Shown: positions 50,192 to 60,112, numbered from the stretch's first letter. The stretch: 64,000 nucleotides of DNA from Parvularcula sp. (GCA_002704915.1 PAIP01000075.1:1-64000); one strand, 5' to 3'. Notes: generated by a model from the sequence alone, not told the origin. Made by a program: numbers and translations.

Positions 50192-53100
50192 GTCACGTTC
50201 TGAACAGGTTCACCTATTTCAAGAACCGGGTCAGCGAATATTCGAACGGCCATGGGGTGCTGACGAAAGAAGATCGCACCTGGGAAGACGCCTACCGAAA
50301 GCGCTGGCAGCATGACAAAATCGTCCGCTCTACGCACGGGGTCAACTGCACCGGATCATGCAGCTGGAAGATTTACGTCAAGGGCGGCATCGTCACCTGG
50401 GAGACCCAGCAGACGGATTATCCGCGCACACGGCCGGACTTGCCAAATCACGAACCGCGCGGCTGTTCGCGCGGCGCCAGCTACAGCTGGTATCTCTACA
50501 GTGGAAATCGCCTGAAGCACCCGCTCATTCGCAGTGCGCTGATGAAGGCGTGGCGCAAGGCTCGCGTTTCTCTCTCCCCCATCGCAGCCTGGGCGTCGAT
50601 CGTCGAGGACCCCGCAACGCGCGCATCTTACGTGCGTCAGCGAGGCCTCGGCGGTTTCATTCGCGCCGACTGGTCGGAAGTGAACGAGATCATCGCGGCG
50701 TCAAACGCTTATACCGCAAAAAAATACGGTCCCGACCGGGTGATCGGGTTCTCGCCGATCCCCGCCATGTCGATGGTCTCTTACGCGGCTGGGTCGCGCT
50801 ATCTGTCGCTTCTCGGCGGAACCTGCATGAGCTTTTACGACTGGTATTGCGACTTGCCGCCGGCGAGCCCGATGACCTGGGGTGAGCAAACCGACGTTCC
50901 CGAAAGCGCGGACTGGTATAATTCCGGTTTCTTGATGCTGTGGGGATCGAATGTTCCGCAAACGCGGACCCCGGACGCGCATTTCTACACCGAAGTTCGC
51001 TACAAAGGCGCAAAGAGCGTCGTGATTTCGCCGGACTTTTCCGAGGCTTCCAAATTCGGCGACATGTGGCTTTCCCCGAAACAGGGCACCGATGCAGCGC
51101 TCGCCATGGCGTTCGGTCATGTCATTCTCAAAGAATATTACATCGACCGGCCGGTTCCGTATTTCCAGGAATACGCCCGGCAATATACCGACATGCCGAT
51201 GTTGGTCCGGCTCGTGAAGAAAGACGACCGGCTTGTTCCCGACCGGTTGCTGCGCGCGTCGGATTTCGATGGCTCGCTTGACGAGGCCAACAATCCCGAT
51301 TGGAAAACCGTCGCGTATGACAAGCGTGCGAACGGCATCGTATGTCCGCGGGGATCGATCGGCTTCCGCTGGGGTGAGCAGGGCAAATGGAACCTTGAAG
51401 AAAAGTCTGGCAAGGGCGATGAAACAGATCTTGCGATCTCAATGATCGAGACGCGCGATGACGTTGCAAACGTCGCTTTTCCGTATTTCGGCAATCGCGA
51501 GCATGACCATTTTCACGGAACGGATCATCCGGATATTCTCGAACGCCGCGTGCCCGTCAAACGCCTGATGCTGAAAGACGGCGAAACGCTGGTCGCGACG
51601 GTTTTCGACCTCCTCGCCGCGAATTACGGCGTCGATCGCGGGCTTGGCGGCGACTGGGCCGCCAGCTCCTACGACGATGATACGCCCTACACGCCGGCCT
51701 GGCAGGAAAAGGTCACGGGCGTCGCCCGCGACAAGGTGATCGCCGTTGCGCGCGGTTTCGCCGACAACGCCGAAAAGACGCGCGGCAAATCCATGGTGAT
51801 CCTCGGGGCGGGGCTCAACCACTGGTATCACATGGACATGAATTACCGCGGCATCATCAACATGCTGGTGATGTGCGGATGCGTCGGGCAGTCGGGCGGC
51901 GGCTGGTCGCATTATGTGGGGCAGGAGAAGCTGCGCCCGCAGACGGGGTGGCAGCCGCTGGCGTTCGCCCTCGACTGGGCGCGCCCGCCGCGTCACATGA
52001 ATTCCACCTCATTCTTCTATGCGCATACGGATCAATGGCGATACGAGACGCTAGGCGTCGATGAAATTCTGTCGCCGCTGGCGCCGGAAGGGCATTGGAA
52101 CGGCTCCTTCATCGATTTCAATGCGCGCGCCGAACGCATGGGCTGGATGCCGTCCGCGCCGCAATTGGAGCGTAACCCGCTGGAGCTGTCCAAAGAGGCT
52201 GAGGCGGTGGGGCTTGATGTAAAAGACTATGTGGCGAAGTCCCTGAAGTCCGGCGCCTTGAAAATGTCGTGCGAGGACCCGGACAAGCCGGAGAACTGGC
52301 CGCGCAATCTATTTGTATGGCGTTCGAACCTTTTGGGATCTTCCGGGAAGGGACATGAGTATTTCCTCAAGCACCTGCTCGGGACAAATCATGGCGTTCA
52401 AGGCAAGGATCTTGGCGAAACCGGCGGTCAAAAACCGGAAGAGGTGGTCTGGCGCGACGAAGCGCCGGAAGGAAAGCTTGATCTCCTTGTGACGATCGAT
52501 TTCCGCATGTCGACCACATGCGTTTATTCCGACATCGCGTTGCCGACGGCGACCTGGTACGAAAAGAACGATCTTAATACGTCGGACATGCATCCCTTTA
52601 TCCACCCGCTGTCGAGCGCGGTCGATCCGCTTTGGGAAAGCAGAAGCGACTGGGATATTTTCAAAGGCATCGCCAAGTCGTTTTCTGAAATCGCCCCTGA
52701 AGCACTGGGCGTTGAAAAAGACGTCGTGCTGACGCCGACGCTGCATGATACCGCCGGAGAACTTGCGCAGCCATTTGATGTCAAGGACTGGAAGCGGGGA
52801 GAAGCTGAGCCCATTCCCGGCAAGACCATGCCGGCGGTGACGGTGGTCGAGCGCGATTATCCAAATCTCTACAAACGCTACACGGCGGTCGGGCCGCTGA
52901 TGACCAGCATTGGAAATGGCGGGAAGGGCATCGCCTGGAACACCGAACATGAGATTGAGCACCTGAAAGCGCTAAATGGCGCCGTGTCTGAAGAAGGGCC
53001 GACCAAAGGCCTGCCGCGGATTGAAAGCGCCATTGATGCGGCAGAAGTCATTCTCACCCTGGCGCCGGAAACCAATGGCGAGGTCGCCGTCAAAGCCTGG

Positions 53101-53925
53101 GATGCGCTCTCAAAGGCGACCGGACGCGAACACGCCCATCTCGCTGAAGCGAAGGAAGATGAGAAAATCCGGTTCCGGGACATCGTCGCCCAGCCGCGAA
53201 AGATTATTTCATCGCCGACCTGGTCCGGCATTGAATCGGAAAAGGTCTGTTACAACGCCGGCTACACCAATGTGCATGAACTGATCCCGTGGCGGACGCT
53301 CACCGGGCGTCAACAGCTCTATCAGGATCATCTGTGGATGCGCGCCTTCGGCGAAACGCTCTGCGTCTATCGCCCGCCGGTCGACACCAAGACCATCGCC
53401 CCTGTCATTAGCGCCAAGGATAACGGTAATAAGCAGGTGGTGCTGAATTTCATCACGCCACATCAAAAATGGGGCATTCACTCAACCTATACGGACAACC
53501 TGTTGATGCTGACCTTGTCGCGCGGCGGGCCAATCGTCTGGCTTTCGGAAGATGACGCCCGTCAAGCTGGCATCGAGGACAATGATTGGATCGAAGCCTA
53601 CAACACCAATGGCGCGCTGACCGCGCGGGCTGTGGTATCGCAACGCGTGAAGCCGGGAATGGTGATGATGTATCACGCCCAGGAAAAAATCGTGAACGTG
53701 CCGGGATCGGAAATCACCGGCCAGCGCGGCGGCATTCACAACTCGGTCACACGCACCGTCCTGAAACCGACGCATATGATCGGCGGCTACGCCCAGCAGT
53801 CTTACGGTTTCAACTATTACGGAACCGTCGGCTCCAATCGGGACGAATTCGTCATCGTTCGGAAAATGAACAGGATCGACTGGATGGATGAGCCGGTCGA
53901 GAGGAAGCTGGAGGCCGCAGAATGA
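50188..53925 (+). CDS. narG: Respiratory nitrate reductase, alpha subunit
   Basis: A 1245-residue molybdoenzyme. The N-terminal HGVNCTGSCSWKIYVK gives the H-x3-C-x3-C ligands of cluster FS0. MGD-cofactor motifs follow (GGTCMSFYDWYCDLPPASPMTWGEQTD, with the Asp that binds Mo near 223). C-terminal molydopterin-binding region GIHSTYTDNLLMLTLSRGGPIVWLSEDDARQAGIEDNDWIE. It reduces nitrate to nitrite at the cytoplasmic side of the membrane using electrons from NarHI. No Tat signal, as expected for NarG. Overlaps narH. Confidence 0.98.
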   Translation: MSHVLNRFTYFKNRVSEYSNGHGVLTKEDRTWEDAYRKRWQHDKIVRSTHGVNCTGSCSWKIYVKGGIVTWETQQTDYPRTRPDLPNHEPRGCSRGASYSWYLYSGNRLKHPLIRSALMKAWRKARVSLSPIAAWASIVEDPATRASYVRQRGLGGFIRADWSEVNEIIAASNAYTAKKYGPDRVIGFSPIPAMSMVSYAAGSRYLSLLGGTCMSFYDWYCDLPPASPMTWGEQTDVPESADWYNSGFLMLWGSNVPQTRTPDAHFYTEVRYKGAKSVVISPDFSEASKFGDMWLSPKQGTDAALAMAFGHVILKEYYIDRPVPYFQEYARQYTDMPMLVRLVKKDDRLVPDRLLRASDFDGSLDEANNPDWKTVAYDKRANGIVCPRGSIGFRWGEQGKWNLEEKSGKGDETDLAISMIETRDDVANVAFPYFGNREHDHFHGTDHPDILERRVPVKRLMLKDGETLVATVFDLLAANYGVDRGLGGDWAASSYDDDTPYTPAWQEKVTGVARDKVIAVARGFADNAEKTRGKSMVILGAGLNHWYHMDMNYRGIINMLVMCGCVGQSGGGWSHYVGQEKLRPQTGWQPLAFALDWARPPRHMNSTSFFYAHTDQWRYETLGVDEILSPLAPEGHWNGSFIDFNARAERMGWMPSAPQLERNPLELSKEAEAVGLDVKDYVAKSLKSGALKMSCEDPDKPENWPRNLFVWRSNLLGSSGKGHEYFLKHLLGTNHGVQGKDLGETGGQKPEEVVWRDEAPEGKLDLLVTIDFRMSTTCVYSDIALPTATWYEKNDLNTSDMHPFIHPLSSAVDPLWESRSDWDIFKGIAKSFSEIAPEALGVEKDVVLTPTLHDTAGELAQPFDVKDWKRGEAEPIPGKTMPAVTVVERDYPNLYKRYTAVGPLMTSIGNGGKGIAWNTEHEIEHLKALNGAVSEEGPTKGLPRIESAIDAAEVILTLAPETNGEVAVKAWDALSKATGREHAHLAEAKEDEKIRFRDIVAQPRKIISSPTWSGIESEKVCYNAGYTNVHELIPWRTLTGRQQLYQDHLWMRAFGETLCVYRPPVDTKTIAPVISAKDNGNKQVVLNFITPHQKWGIHSTYTDNLLMLTLSRGGPIVWLSEDDARQAGIEDNDWIEAYNTNGALTARAVVSQRVKPGMVMMYHAQEKIVNVPGSEITGQRGGIHNSVTRTVLKPTHMIGGYAQQSYGFNYYGTVGSNRDEFVIVRKMNRIDWMDEPVERKLEAAE

Positions 53926-55439
53926 AAGTCCGCGCCCAAATTTCCATGGTGCTCAATCTCGATAAATGCATCGGATGCCATACATGTTCAGTCACCTGCA
54001 AGAACGTTTGGACGAGCCGTGAAGGCGTTGAATACGCCTGGTTCAACAATGTCGAAACGAAGCCGGGGATCGGCTATCCCGACGACTGGGAAAACCAGGC
54101 GCGCTGGAACGGCGGCTGGGAGCGTAAAAAGAACGGTAAGATTCGGCCCAAAATGGGCGGCAAGCTCAGCGTTTTGTCGAAAATTTTCGCAAATCCCGAT
54201 CTGCCGGAAATCGACGACTACTACGAGCCGTTCACTTTCGATTATGAGCATCTTCAAAAGGCGCCGAAGATGAAAACGGCGCCGACCGCGCGGCCACGTT
54301 CGCTTATTTCAGGCGAGCGAATAGAGAAGATTCGAAAAGGCCCGAACTGGGAAGAGATTCTCGGCGGCGAGTTTTCCAAGCGGTCGGCCGACTACAATTT
54401 CGACAAGGTCGAAAAGCAAATTTACGGCCAGTTCGAAAACACCTTCATGATGTATCTTCCGCGCCTGTGCGAGCACTGCCTTAACCCGGCCTGCGTCGCG
54501 GTGTGCCCTTCCGGCGCCATCTATAAACGCGAAGAAGACGGCGTCGTTCTGATCGACCAGAACAAGTGCCGCGGCTGGCGCATGTGCGTTTCCGGCTGCC
54601 CCTATAAGAAGATCTATTACAACTGGAACACCGGGAAATCGGAAAAATGCACGCTCTGCTATCCGCGGCTCGAAGCCGGGCAGCCGACCGTTTGTTCTGA
54701 AACATGCGTTGGCCGCATCCGCTATCTCGGCGTCGTCCTTTACGACGCCGACCGGATTGAAGAAGCGGCGAGCGTCGAGAAGGAAACAGACCTTTATCAA
54801 AGCCATCTCGATATCTTCCTCGACCCGCATGACCCGCAAGTGCAGGCCCAGGCCCGTAAAGACGGGGTCCCGGAAGCCTGGCTCGATGCGGCGAAAAAAT
54901 CGCCGATCTGGAAAATGGCGATGGAGTGGAAAATCGCATTTCCGCTGCATCCGGAATATCGCACGCTTCCCATGGTCTGGTATGTGCCGCCCTTGTCGCC
55001 CATCCAGTCGATGGCCGAGGCCGGCGCCTTCGGTGAGAAAGGCGCGATGCCGAATGTCCGCGACCTTCGCATCCCCATGCAGTATCTCGCCAATCTGTTG
55101 ACTGCCGGTGATGAGGAGCCCGTCGCCAGGGCGCTCGAAAAGCTGATCGCCATGCGCGCCTACATGCGATCGAAACACTATGAAGGCGAAGCAGACGAAA
55201 CGCTCCCCGGCAAAGTCGGCATGACGGGCGGCCAGATTGACGACATGTACCGCCTGATGGCGATCGCCAATTACGAAGACCGTTTCGTCATCCCCACAAC
55301 GCACCGTGAATATGCCGAAGACGCTTACGGGCTGCGCGGCGAATGCGGCTTCAGCTTCGGCGACGGATGCGGCGAACCAAAACGCGCCATTGAGTGGACC
55401 GGCTTATTCGCCAAAAGCGCCGCAAAAGAAAAAGCGTAG
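53922..55439 (+). CDS. narH: Respiratory nitrate reductase, beta subunit
   Basis: A 505-residue ferredoxin-like subunit. Four Cys clusters are visible: CIGCHTCSVTCKNVW, CEHCLNPACVAVCPSG, CRGWRMCVSGCPYKK, in which Trp replaces one Cys as in known NarH [3Fe-4S] clusters, and CTLCYPRLEAGQPTVCSETC. It wires electrons from the NarI hemes to NarG. Overlaps narG by 4 bp; narJ follows after 9 bp. Confidence 0.98.
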   Translation: MKVRAQISMVLNLDKCIGCHTCSVTCKNVWTSREGVEYAWFNNVETKPGIGYPDDWENQARWNGGWERKKNGKIRPKMGGKLSVLSKIFANPDLPEIDDYYEPFTFDYEHLQKAPKMKTAPTARPRSLISGERIEKIRKGPNWEEILGGEFSKRSADYNFDKVEKQIYGQFENTFMMYLPRLCEHCLNPACVAVCPSGAIYKREEDGVVLIDQNKCRGWRMCVSGCPYKKIYYNWNTGKSEKCTLCYPRLEAGQPTVCSETCVGRIRYLGVVLYDADRIEEAASVEKETDLYQSHLDIFLDPHDPQVQAQARKDGVPEAWLDAAKKSPIWKMAMEWKIAFPLHPEYRTLPMVWYVPPLSPIQSMAEAGAFGEKGAMPNVRDLRIPMQYLANLLTAGDEEPVARALEKLIAMRAYMRSKHYEGEADETLPGKVGMTGGQIDDMYRLMAIANYEDRFVIPTTHREYAEDAYGLRGECGFSFGDGCGEPKRAIEWTGLFAKSAAKEKA

Positions 55440-55448
55440 GAGGACTGC

Positions 55449-56156
55449 ATGTCAAACACTTACAAAGCATTGAGCGCGCTTCTGTCTTACCCGACGCAAG
55501 AGATTAAAGACGCTGCAGCGGAAATCCGCAGAGCGATCCATGATGAAAAACTGACGCCTGCCTGGGCGCTGCGGCAGGTCGACCGGCTGATTGACGATTT
55601 TGAGGCGCTCGACCTTTATGAACTGCAGGAGCGTTATGTCTTCCTGTTCGATCGCACGCGCTCGCTTTCGCTCCATTTATTCGAGCATGTCCACGGCGAG
55701 TCCCGCGACCGCGGACAGGCCATGGTCGATCTGAAAACGCTTTATGCCCAAAGCGGGCTTGAGATCGGCTCTAACGAGCTGCCGGATTACTTGCCGCTCT
55801 TTCTTGAATATCTTTCTACGCGGCCGGCGGAGGAGGCGCGGGCTTTGCTGAATGAGCCCTTGAGCGTCATCGCGGCGCTGAAAGAGCGGATCGAAAAACG
55901 CAATACGCCTTATACATCGGTCTTTCGCGCGCTTGAAGCGATTGCGGGCGAAGCGCCTTCCGAGCGCGAACTCGAAGATTTGCGCAAGGCGCCGGATGAC
56001 GACCCGCATGATCTCGAATCACTGGACGCCGCCTGGGAAGACCAGCCGGTCACCTTCGGACCGGGAGACGCCGGCTGTCCGAAAGTCAGTCAGATGCTCG
56101 ACCGGATGAACGCCGGCGAGGCGCCGGGCGACGTCGCCAGAAACGCAAGGAGCTGA
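55449..56156 (+). CDS. narJ: Nitrate reductase assembly chaperone
   Basis: A 235-residue NarJ/TorD-family chaperone: MSNTYKALSALLSYPTQEIKDAAAEIRRAI, YVFLFDRTRSLSLHLFEHVHGESRDRGQAMVDL and LPDYLPLFLEYLSTRPAEEARALL. It guides Mo-cofactor insertion into NarG and is not part of the mature enzyme. GGAGG before the ATG. narI follows after two bases. Confidence 0.95.
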   Translation: MSNTYKALSALLSYPTQEIKDAAAEIRRAIHDEKLTPAWALRQVDRLIDDFEALDLYELQERYVFLFDRTRSLSLHLFEHVHGESRDRGQAMVDLKTLYAQSGLEIGSNELPDYLPLFLEYLSTRPAEEARALLNEPLSVIAALKERIEKRNTPYTSVFRALEAIAGEAPSERELEDLRKAPDDDPHDLESLDAAWEDQPVTFGPGDAGCPKVSQMLDRMNAGEAPGDVARNARS

Positions 56157-56158
56157 CC

Positions 56159-56866
56159 ATGGCGGATTATCTCAATCAGTTCCTCTTCGGCGTCTATCCT
56201 TATATCTGTCTCGCCGTGTTCGTCGTCGGGAACATTTTGCGTTTCGACCACGGACAATATTCCTGGCGCTCGGGGTCGAGCCAGTTGCTTCGGAGAAAAC
56301 AACTGGTTCTCGGCAGCATTCTCTTCCATGTCGGCATCCTGGTTATTTTTGCCGGACACTTCGTCGGGCTCCTGACGCCAATCTGGGTGTTTGAAGCCAT
56401 CGGGATTTCCCATGGCGCGAAACAATTGCTGGCGATTGTCGCGGGCGGGCTCGCCGGGCTCATGTGCCTTGTCGGCATCTTGCTGCTCATTCACCGCAGG
56501 CTGTTCGATGCGCGCATAAGGGCAACGTCGAGTTTCGGCGATACGTCGATCCTCTTGATTTTGTTCGCGCAGCTTCTCTTGGGCCTGTCGACGATCTTTA
56601 TCTCACTTCAGCATCTGGATGGCCACGAGATGATCAAGTTCATGGAATGGGCGCAACGGATTTTAACGTTCCGCGGCGGCGCTGCTGAATTAGTCGCCGA
56701 TGTGCACCCGATCTTCAAGGCGCACCTCTTTCTGGGGCTGACGATCTTTCTCGTTTTTCCATTCACCCGTCTCGTTCACATGCTGTCGGCGCCGGTCTGG
56801 TATCTAGGCCGGCGCGGATACCAGCTGGTGAGGACGCGAAACACGCGCGCAACAGCGGCTGAATAA
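56159..56866 (+). CDS. narI: Respiratory nitrate reductase, gamma subunit
   Basis: A 235-residue membrane cytochrome b with five helices: LNQFLFGVYPYICLAVFVVGNILRFDHGQYSWRSGSS, GSILFHVGILVIFAGHFVGLL, HRRLFDARIRATSSFGD, and HPIFKAHLFLGLTIFLVFPFTRLVHMLSAPVWYLGRRGYQ, which carry the heme-ligand histidines. It oxidises quinol on the periplasmic side and passes electrons to NarH. It follows narJ closely; the porin gene begins 15 bp later. Confidence 0.95.
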   Translation: MADYLNQFLFGVYPYICLAVFVVGNILRFDHGQYSWRSGSSQLLRRKQLVLGSILFHVGILVIFAGHFVGLLTPIWVFEAIGISHGAKQLLAIVAGGLAGLMCLVGILLLIHRRLFDARIRATSSFGDTSILLILFAQLLLGLSTIFISLQHLDGHEMIKFMEWAQRILTFRGGAAELVADVHPIFKAHLFLGLTIFLVFPFTRLVHMLSAPVWYLGRRGYQLVRTRNTRATAAE

Positions 56867-56880
56867 AGGGAGCAAATGAA

Positions 56881-58128
56881 ATGTCGGTTCGTGAAGCGGT
56901 TTTAGCCTTGATGCTGTCGGCGTCAGTCGCTTCTCCGGTTCTTGCCGAAGACGAGGTGCCTGAGCCCGGTCAAAGCCCGATCATTGCGGCGATCAAAGAC
57001 GGCAAGCTCCTGCTCGATGTTCGTTATCGCTTCGAATACAAAAGCCAGGACGGCTTTTCCGAGGACGCCTACGCCAATACGATAAGAACCCGGCTCGGTT
57101 TCGAAACGGCGGAAATCTATAATCTCAAATTTCTGGTCGAGTTCGAAAATGTCGCCTCCATCGGGAGTGATCATTTTAATTCCACGACCAGCGGGCGCGC
57201 GCAGTTTCCGGTGATCGCCGATCCCGATGCGACGGAGCTGAACCGGGCGCAGATAACTTTCACTGGCATCGGCAAGACGCCAATCACCGTCGGCCGGCAG
57301 CGGTTCAATCTCAACAATCAGCGGTTTGTCGGCGCGGTGGATTTCCGCCAGAACCAGCAGACATTCGACGCCGCCCGGATTTCATCGACTCTCGTTGATA
57401 ATGTGACCGTCGATTATCTTTACATCTCCCGCGTGCACAGGGTTTTCGGCGATGATCACCCGGCGGGCGAATTCGACAGCGACAGCCATGTCATCTCGGT
57501 TGCTTATGACGCCGGCGCGCTGGGAGCCTTCAAAGGTTATGGCGTCTTGCTCGATCTTGAAGAGGCGCCGGGGCTTTCCTCAGCGACCTGGGGGCTGCGT
57601 TATGAGAATTCGGTCGCGCTCGATGAAGAGGCCAGGATCAAGATTGGCGTTGTCGGCGAATATGCGTCGCAAAAAGATTACGCCGGAAATACGGTCAATT
57701 ACAGGGAAGATTACATTCATGGGGAGGCGTCTCTGTCCGTCGCGCGATTCATGGCGCAACTGGCTTATGAATCCCTTGGCGGCGACGGTGTCACCGGCTT
57801 CTCTACGCCGTTGGCGACGCTTCACAAGTTCCAAGGCTTCGCCGATGTTTTCTTAACGACGCCGGCGGCAGGTCTTGAGGATCTTTACGGCACGATCAGC
57901 TACAGCTGGGACGGTCTTTTGAAAACCGATAGCGTGCGTTTGTTCGCTACCTATCATGAGTTCGAAAGCGACCTTGGCGACATGGATTTCGGCGCCGAGT
58001 TCGATGCAGGCCTTGCGGTTGCGTTCAGGAAGCATTGGTCCGCTGAGGTGAAGGGCGCGATTTATGACGGCGCCGGCGCCTTCGCTGATCGCAGTCTCAT
58101 CTGGGCTTCCCTGCGGTTTCAGTATTAG
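56881..58128 (+). CDS. Outer-membrane beta-barrel (alginate-export-type porin)
   Basis: A 415-residue protein with a signal peptide (LALMLSASVASPVLAED) and alternating amphipathic strands ending in aromatic RFQY. RFEYKSQDGFSEDAYANTIRTRLGFET and ITVGRQRFNLNNQRFVGAVDFRQNQQTFDAARIS match the alginate-export/porin family. Position directly after narI suggests an outer-membrane path for nitrate or nitrite, an inference from gene order only. Confidence 0.85.
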   Translation: MSVREAVLALMLSASVASPVLAEDEVPEPGQSPIIAAIKDGKLLLDVRYRFEYKSQDGFSEDAYANTIRTRLGFETAEIYNLKFLVEFENVASIGSDHFNSTTSGRAQFPVIADPDATELNRAQITFTGIGKTPITVGRQRFNLNNQRFVGAVDFRQNQQTFDAARISSTLVDNVTVDYLYISRVHRVFGDDHPAGEFDSDSHVISVAYDAGALGAFKGYGVLLDLEEAPGLSSATWGLRYENSVALDEEARIKIGVVGEYASQKDYAGNTVNYREDYIHGEASLSVARFMAQLAYESLGGDGVTGFSTPLATLHKFQGFADVFLTTPAAGLEDLYGTISYSWDGLLKTDSVRLFATYHEFESDLGDMDFGAEFDAGLAVAFRKHWSAEVKGAIYDGAGAFADRSLIWASLRFQY

Positions 58129-58144
58129 CGACAGGAGTTAGGTT

Positions 58145-58720
58145 ATGACGGCTCCAAACACCACTGACGTTCATTCTTTCTCTGGAAAGGGCGATAATAA
58201 ACGCACCGGCGATAATCCCTGGGCCATTGAGCCGATGCCGGCGGGCCTGATCGACAGTCCGCTGGACTTTATTTTCGCCGAACATCACCGGCAGCGGGAA
58301 GCCGCGTCGATATTGACATTGTTGGCAGACGGCGAGTTCGATCTCAAAGGGGTTAAGTCTCTGCTCGCGTTTCTTGAAACAGACTTTGCGCTTCATATCG
58401 GCGATGAAGAGCTGGCGCTATTCCCGATGTTGCGGGAGCACTGCCTGCCGGAAGATAATGTCGAACGCATTCTCGCCCGGTTGGTAGACGAGCATCGCGA
58501 AGATGAGGCCAGTTTGGAAACGGCGACGGCTATCCTTGTAAAAGGCGTTTCCGACAAGCAACTTGGCGTAAACGACAAACGCCGGTTGCGGATGTTCGCG
58601 GAGCATATCCGTCAGCATCTGGCGCTCGAAAACGGCGTCTTGTTGCCGATCGCACGCGTTCGGCTGAGAGAAAATGAACTCGGCATTCTCGCAGACTTGC
58701 TAAAGGCGCGCCGGCTGTAG
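58145..58720 (+). CDS. Hemerythrin-domain protein
   Basis: A 191-residue protein with the hemerythrin-like diiron ligand pattern FAEHHRQREAASIL, FALHIGDEELALFPML, LVDEHREDEASL and HIRQHLALENGVLLPIARVRL. Hemerythrin domains bind O2 or NO-derived species; the family also includes RIC/YtfE-like iron-cluster repair proteins. Located 17 bp after the porin and ahead of nsrR, it fits nitrosative-stress handling. It probably shares the nar transcript. Confidence 0.88.
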   Translation: MTAPNTTDVHSFSGKGDNKRTGDNPWAIEPMPAGLIDSPLDFIFAEHHRQREAASILTLLADGEFDLKGVKSLLAFLETDFALHIGDEELALFPMLREHCLPEDNVERILARLVDEHREDEASLETATAILVKGVSDKQLGVNDKRRLRMFAEHIRQHLALENGVLLPIARVRLRENELGILADLLKARRL

Positions 58721-58793
58721 GTGGAATGGATGGCGTTTCTCCAGCAAACTCGAGAAGTGACAATTTGAACAGGACAGAAAGCGCCTTTATCGG

Positions 58794-59267
58794 ATGTTAG
58801 ACGTCACTATAGCCCGCGCATTACACATTCTCGCCATTGTTCATTGGATCGGGGGCGTGTTTATGGTCACGGCGGTGATACTGCCTGCCGTGGCGCGGCT
58901 GGAAGAGCCGAAGAAACGCATAACGCTCTTCGAAAAAGTTGAAGCACGGTTTGCCACGCAGGCGATGATTTCTGTTACACTAGCCGGGGTCACAGGGTTT
59001 TATATGACGCATCGCCTTGACGCCTGGGATCGCTTTTTAGATCTCGGTTACTGGTGGATGCATGCAATGGTGCTGGTCTGGGCCGTTTTCACGGTTGTCC
59101 TGTTTGTGGCCGAGCCGCTCTTTCTCCATGCATGGTTTCTTCGCAAGGCACAGAGTTCGCCTGACGGCGCCATCGCGCTGGTTCAACGCTTTCACTGGGT
59201 GTTATTGAGCGTCAGCCTTGTTACAATCGGCGCTGCGGTGCTAGGCGCACATGGGATTTTGTTCTGA
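58794..59267 (+). CDS. Four-helix membrane protein (CopD-like)
   Basis: A 157-residue membrane protein with four predicted helices: ALHILAIVHWIGGVFMVTAVILPAV, ATQAMISVTLAGVTGFYMT, WWMHAMVLVWAVFTVVLFVAEPLFLHAWF and FHWVLLSVSLVTIGAAVLGAHG. Conserved histidines (H11, H17 region and H in WWMH) resemble heme- or copper-binding CopD/DUF2269-like proteins. Role unknown. It lies in the region of nitrosative-stress genes. Confidence 0.65.
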   Translation: MLDVTIARALHILAIVHWIGGVFMVTAVILPAVARLEEPKKRITLFEKVEARFATQAMISVTLAGVTGFYMTHRLDAWDRFLDLGYWWMHAMVLVWAVFTVVLFVAEPLFLHAWFLRKAQSSPDGAIALVQRFHWVLLSVSLVTIGAAVLGAHGILF

Positions 59268-59311
59268 TCTGTCCTTCCGGGGAATTGTGATTCGAATTAC
59301 GGCTTGATTTT

Positions 59312-59665
59312 ATGAGAACCGCCTTCCTAATTCTCGGGCTCGCGCTTGTCCCATTGGGCGTTGCAGGGCTGGTCCTGCCTTTGCTCCCGGGAACGCCATT
59401 GTTAATCGCGGCCGCCGCATGCTTTGCGCGTTCATCGCCAAGATTCGAAAGCTATCTTGTCAACCATCCCCGCCTGGGAGCGCCCGTAAGAGCATGGAGA
59501 GAAACAGGCGCAATTCCATTACGCGCCAAGATGGTTGCGCTTGGAGCTATGGCGATCTCCATATGGATTATTGCCGCCGGAGATGCTCCAGGCATGGCAA
59601 AAGCGGCGGCTATATCGATTGTGGTTGGCGCGGCCGTTTTTGTAGCCTCGCGCCCTAACAGTTAA
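59312..59665 (+). CDS. DUF454 (YbaN-like) membrane protein
   Basis: A 117-residue protein matching DUF454: LGLALVPLGVAGLVLPLLPGTPLLIAAAACFARSSPRFESYLVNHPRLGAPVRAWRETGAIPLRAKMVALGAMAISI. Three to four membrane helices. YbaN has no known role; DUF454 genes often sit near respiration or NO-responsive genes. It converges on nsrR with a three-base gap. Confidence 0.88.
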   Translation: MRTAFLILGLALVPLGVAGLVLPLLPGTPLLIAAAACFARSSPRFESYLVNHPRLGAPVRAWRETGAIPLRAKMVALGAMAISIWIIAAGDAPGMAKAAAISIVVGAAVFVASRPNS

Positions 59666-59668
59666 CGC

Positions 59669-60112
59669 CTATGCTGCGGGGTCAAGGTCGAGGAGCCGGG
59701 ATAATGCTTTCCGGTTTCGCGTGACATCGGCAAGCGTGAATTGATCCAGCGCGTCGAGATAGGCCTCCAGCGCCGTAGAAAGGGCGTGCTTGAGACCGCA
59801 TGCAGAGGTAATCACGCAGGAATTTTGCTCCGGCCGGAAACATTCAGCCTGGGCGAGATCGTCCTCCATTTTCCGAACGACATCCCCGACGCAGATTTTG
59901 CTCGCCGGCATGGCGAGCTTCAATCCGCCGCCGCGGCCGCGAACGGTTTCGAGAAACCCGTAATCGCCCAAACGCTGCACAACTTTCATCAGGTGGTTTC
60001 GAGAAATGCCATACGCCTCGGAAATACGTTCGATCGTACACAGGGAGGCGGGCTCGACTGCGGCGTAAATCAGCACACGCAAGGCGTAGTCAGTGTGGGC
60101 GGTTAGCCGCAT
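59669..60112 (-). CDS. nsrR: NsrR, Rrf2-family NO-sensing repressor
   Basis: A 147-residue Rrf2 protein from ATG 60112 (MRLTAHTDYALRVL is the canonical start; ATG 60139 adds nine residues). The winged helix (TIERISEAYGISRNHLMKVVQRLGDYGFLETVRGRGGGLKLA) is followed by the [Fe-S] ligand triad in AECFRPEQNSCVITSACGLKHAL. The spacing C-x7-C-x5-C is NsrR-like rather than IscR-like. NO destroys the cluster and relieves repression. It diverges from nrdD with a near-canonical NsrR box between. Confidence 0.93.
   Translation of the reverse strand: MRLTAHTDYALRVLIYAAVEPASLCTIERISEAYGISRNHLMKVVQRLGDYGFLETVRGRGGGLKLAMPASKICVGDVVRKMEDDLAQAECFRPEQNSCVITSACGLKHALSTALEAYLDALDQFTLADVTRNRKALSRLLDLDPAA

Noticed and set aside
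54309-55304. Minus-strand frame (331 codons) opposite narH
   Set aside because: Antisense to the ferredoxin cysteine clusters of narH; not a gene.
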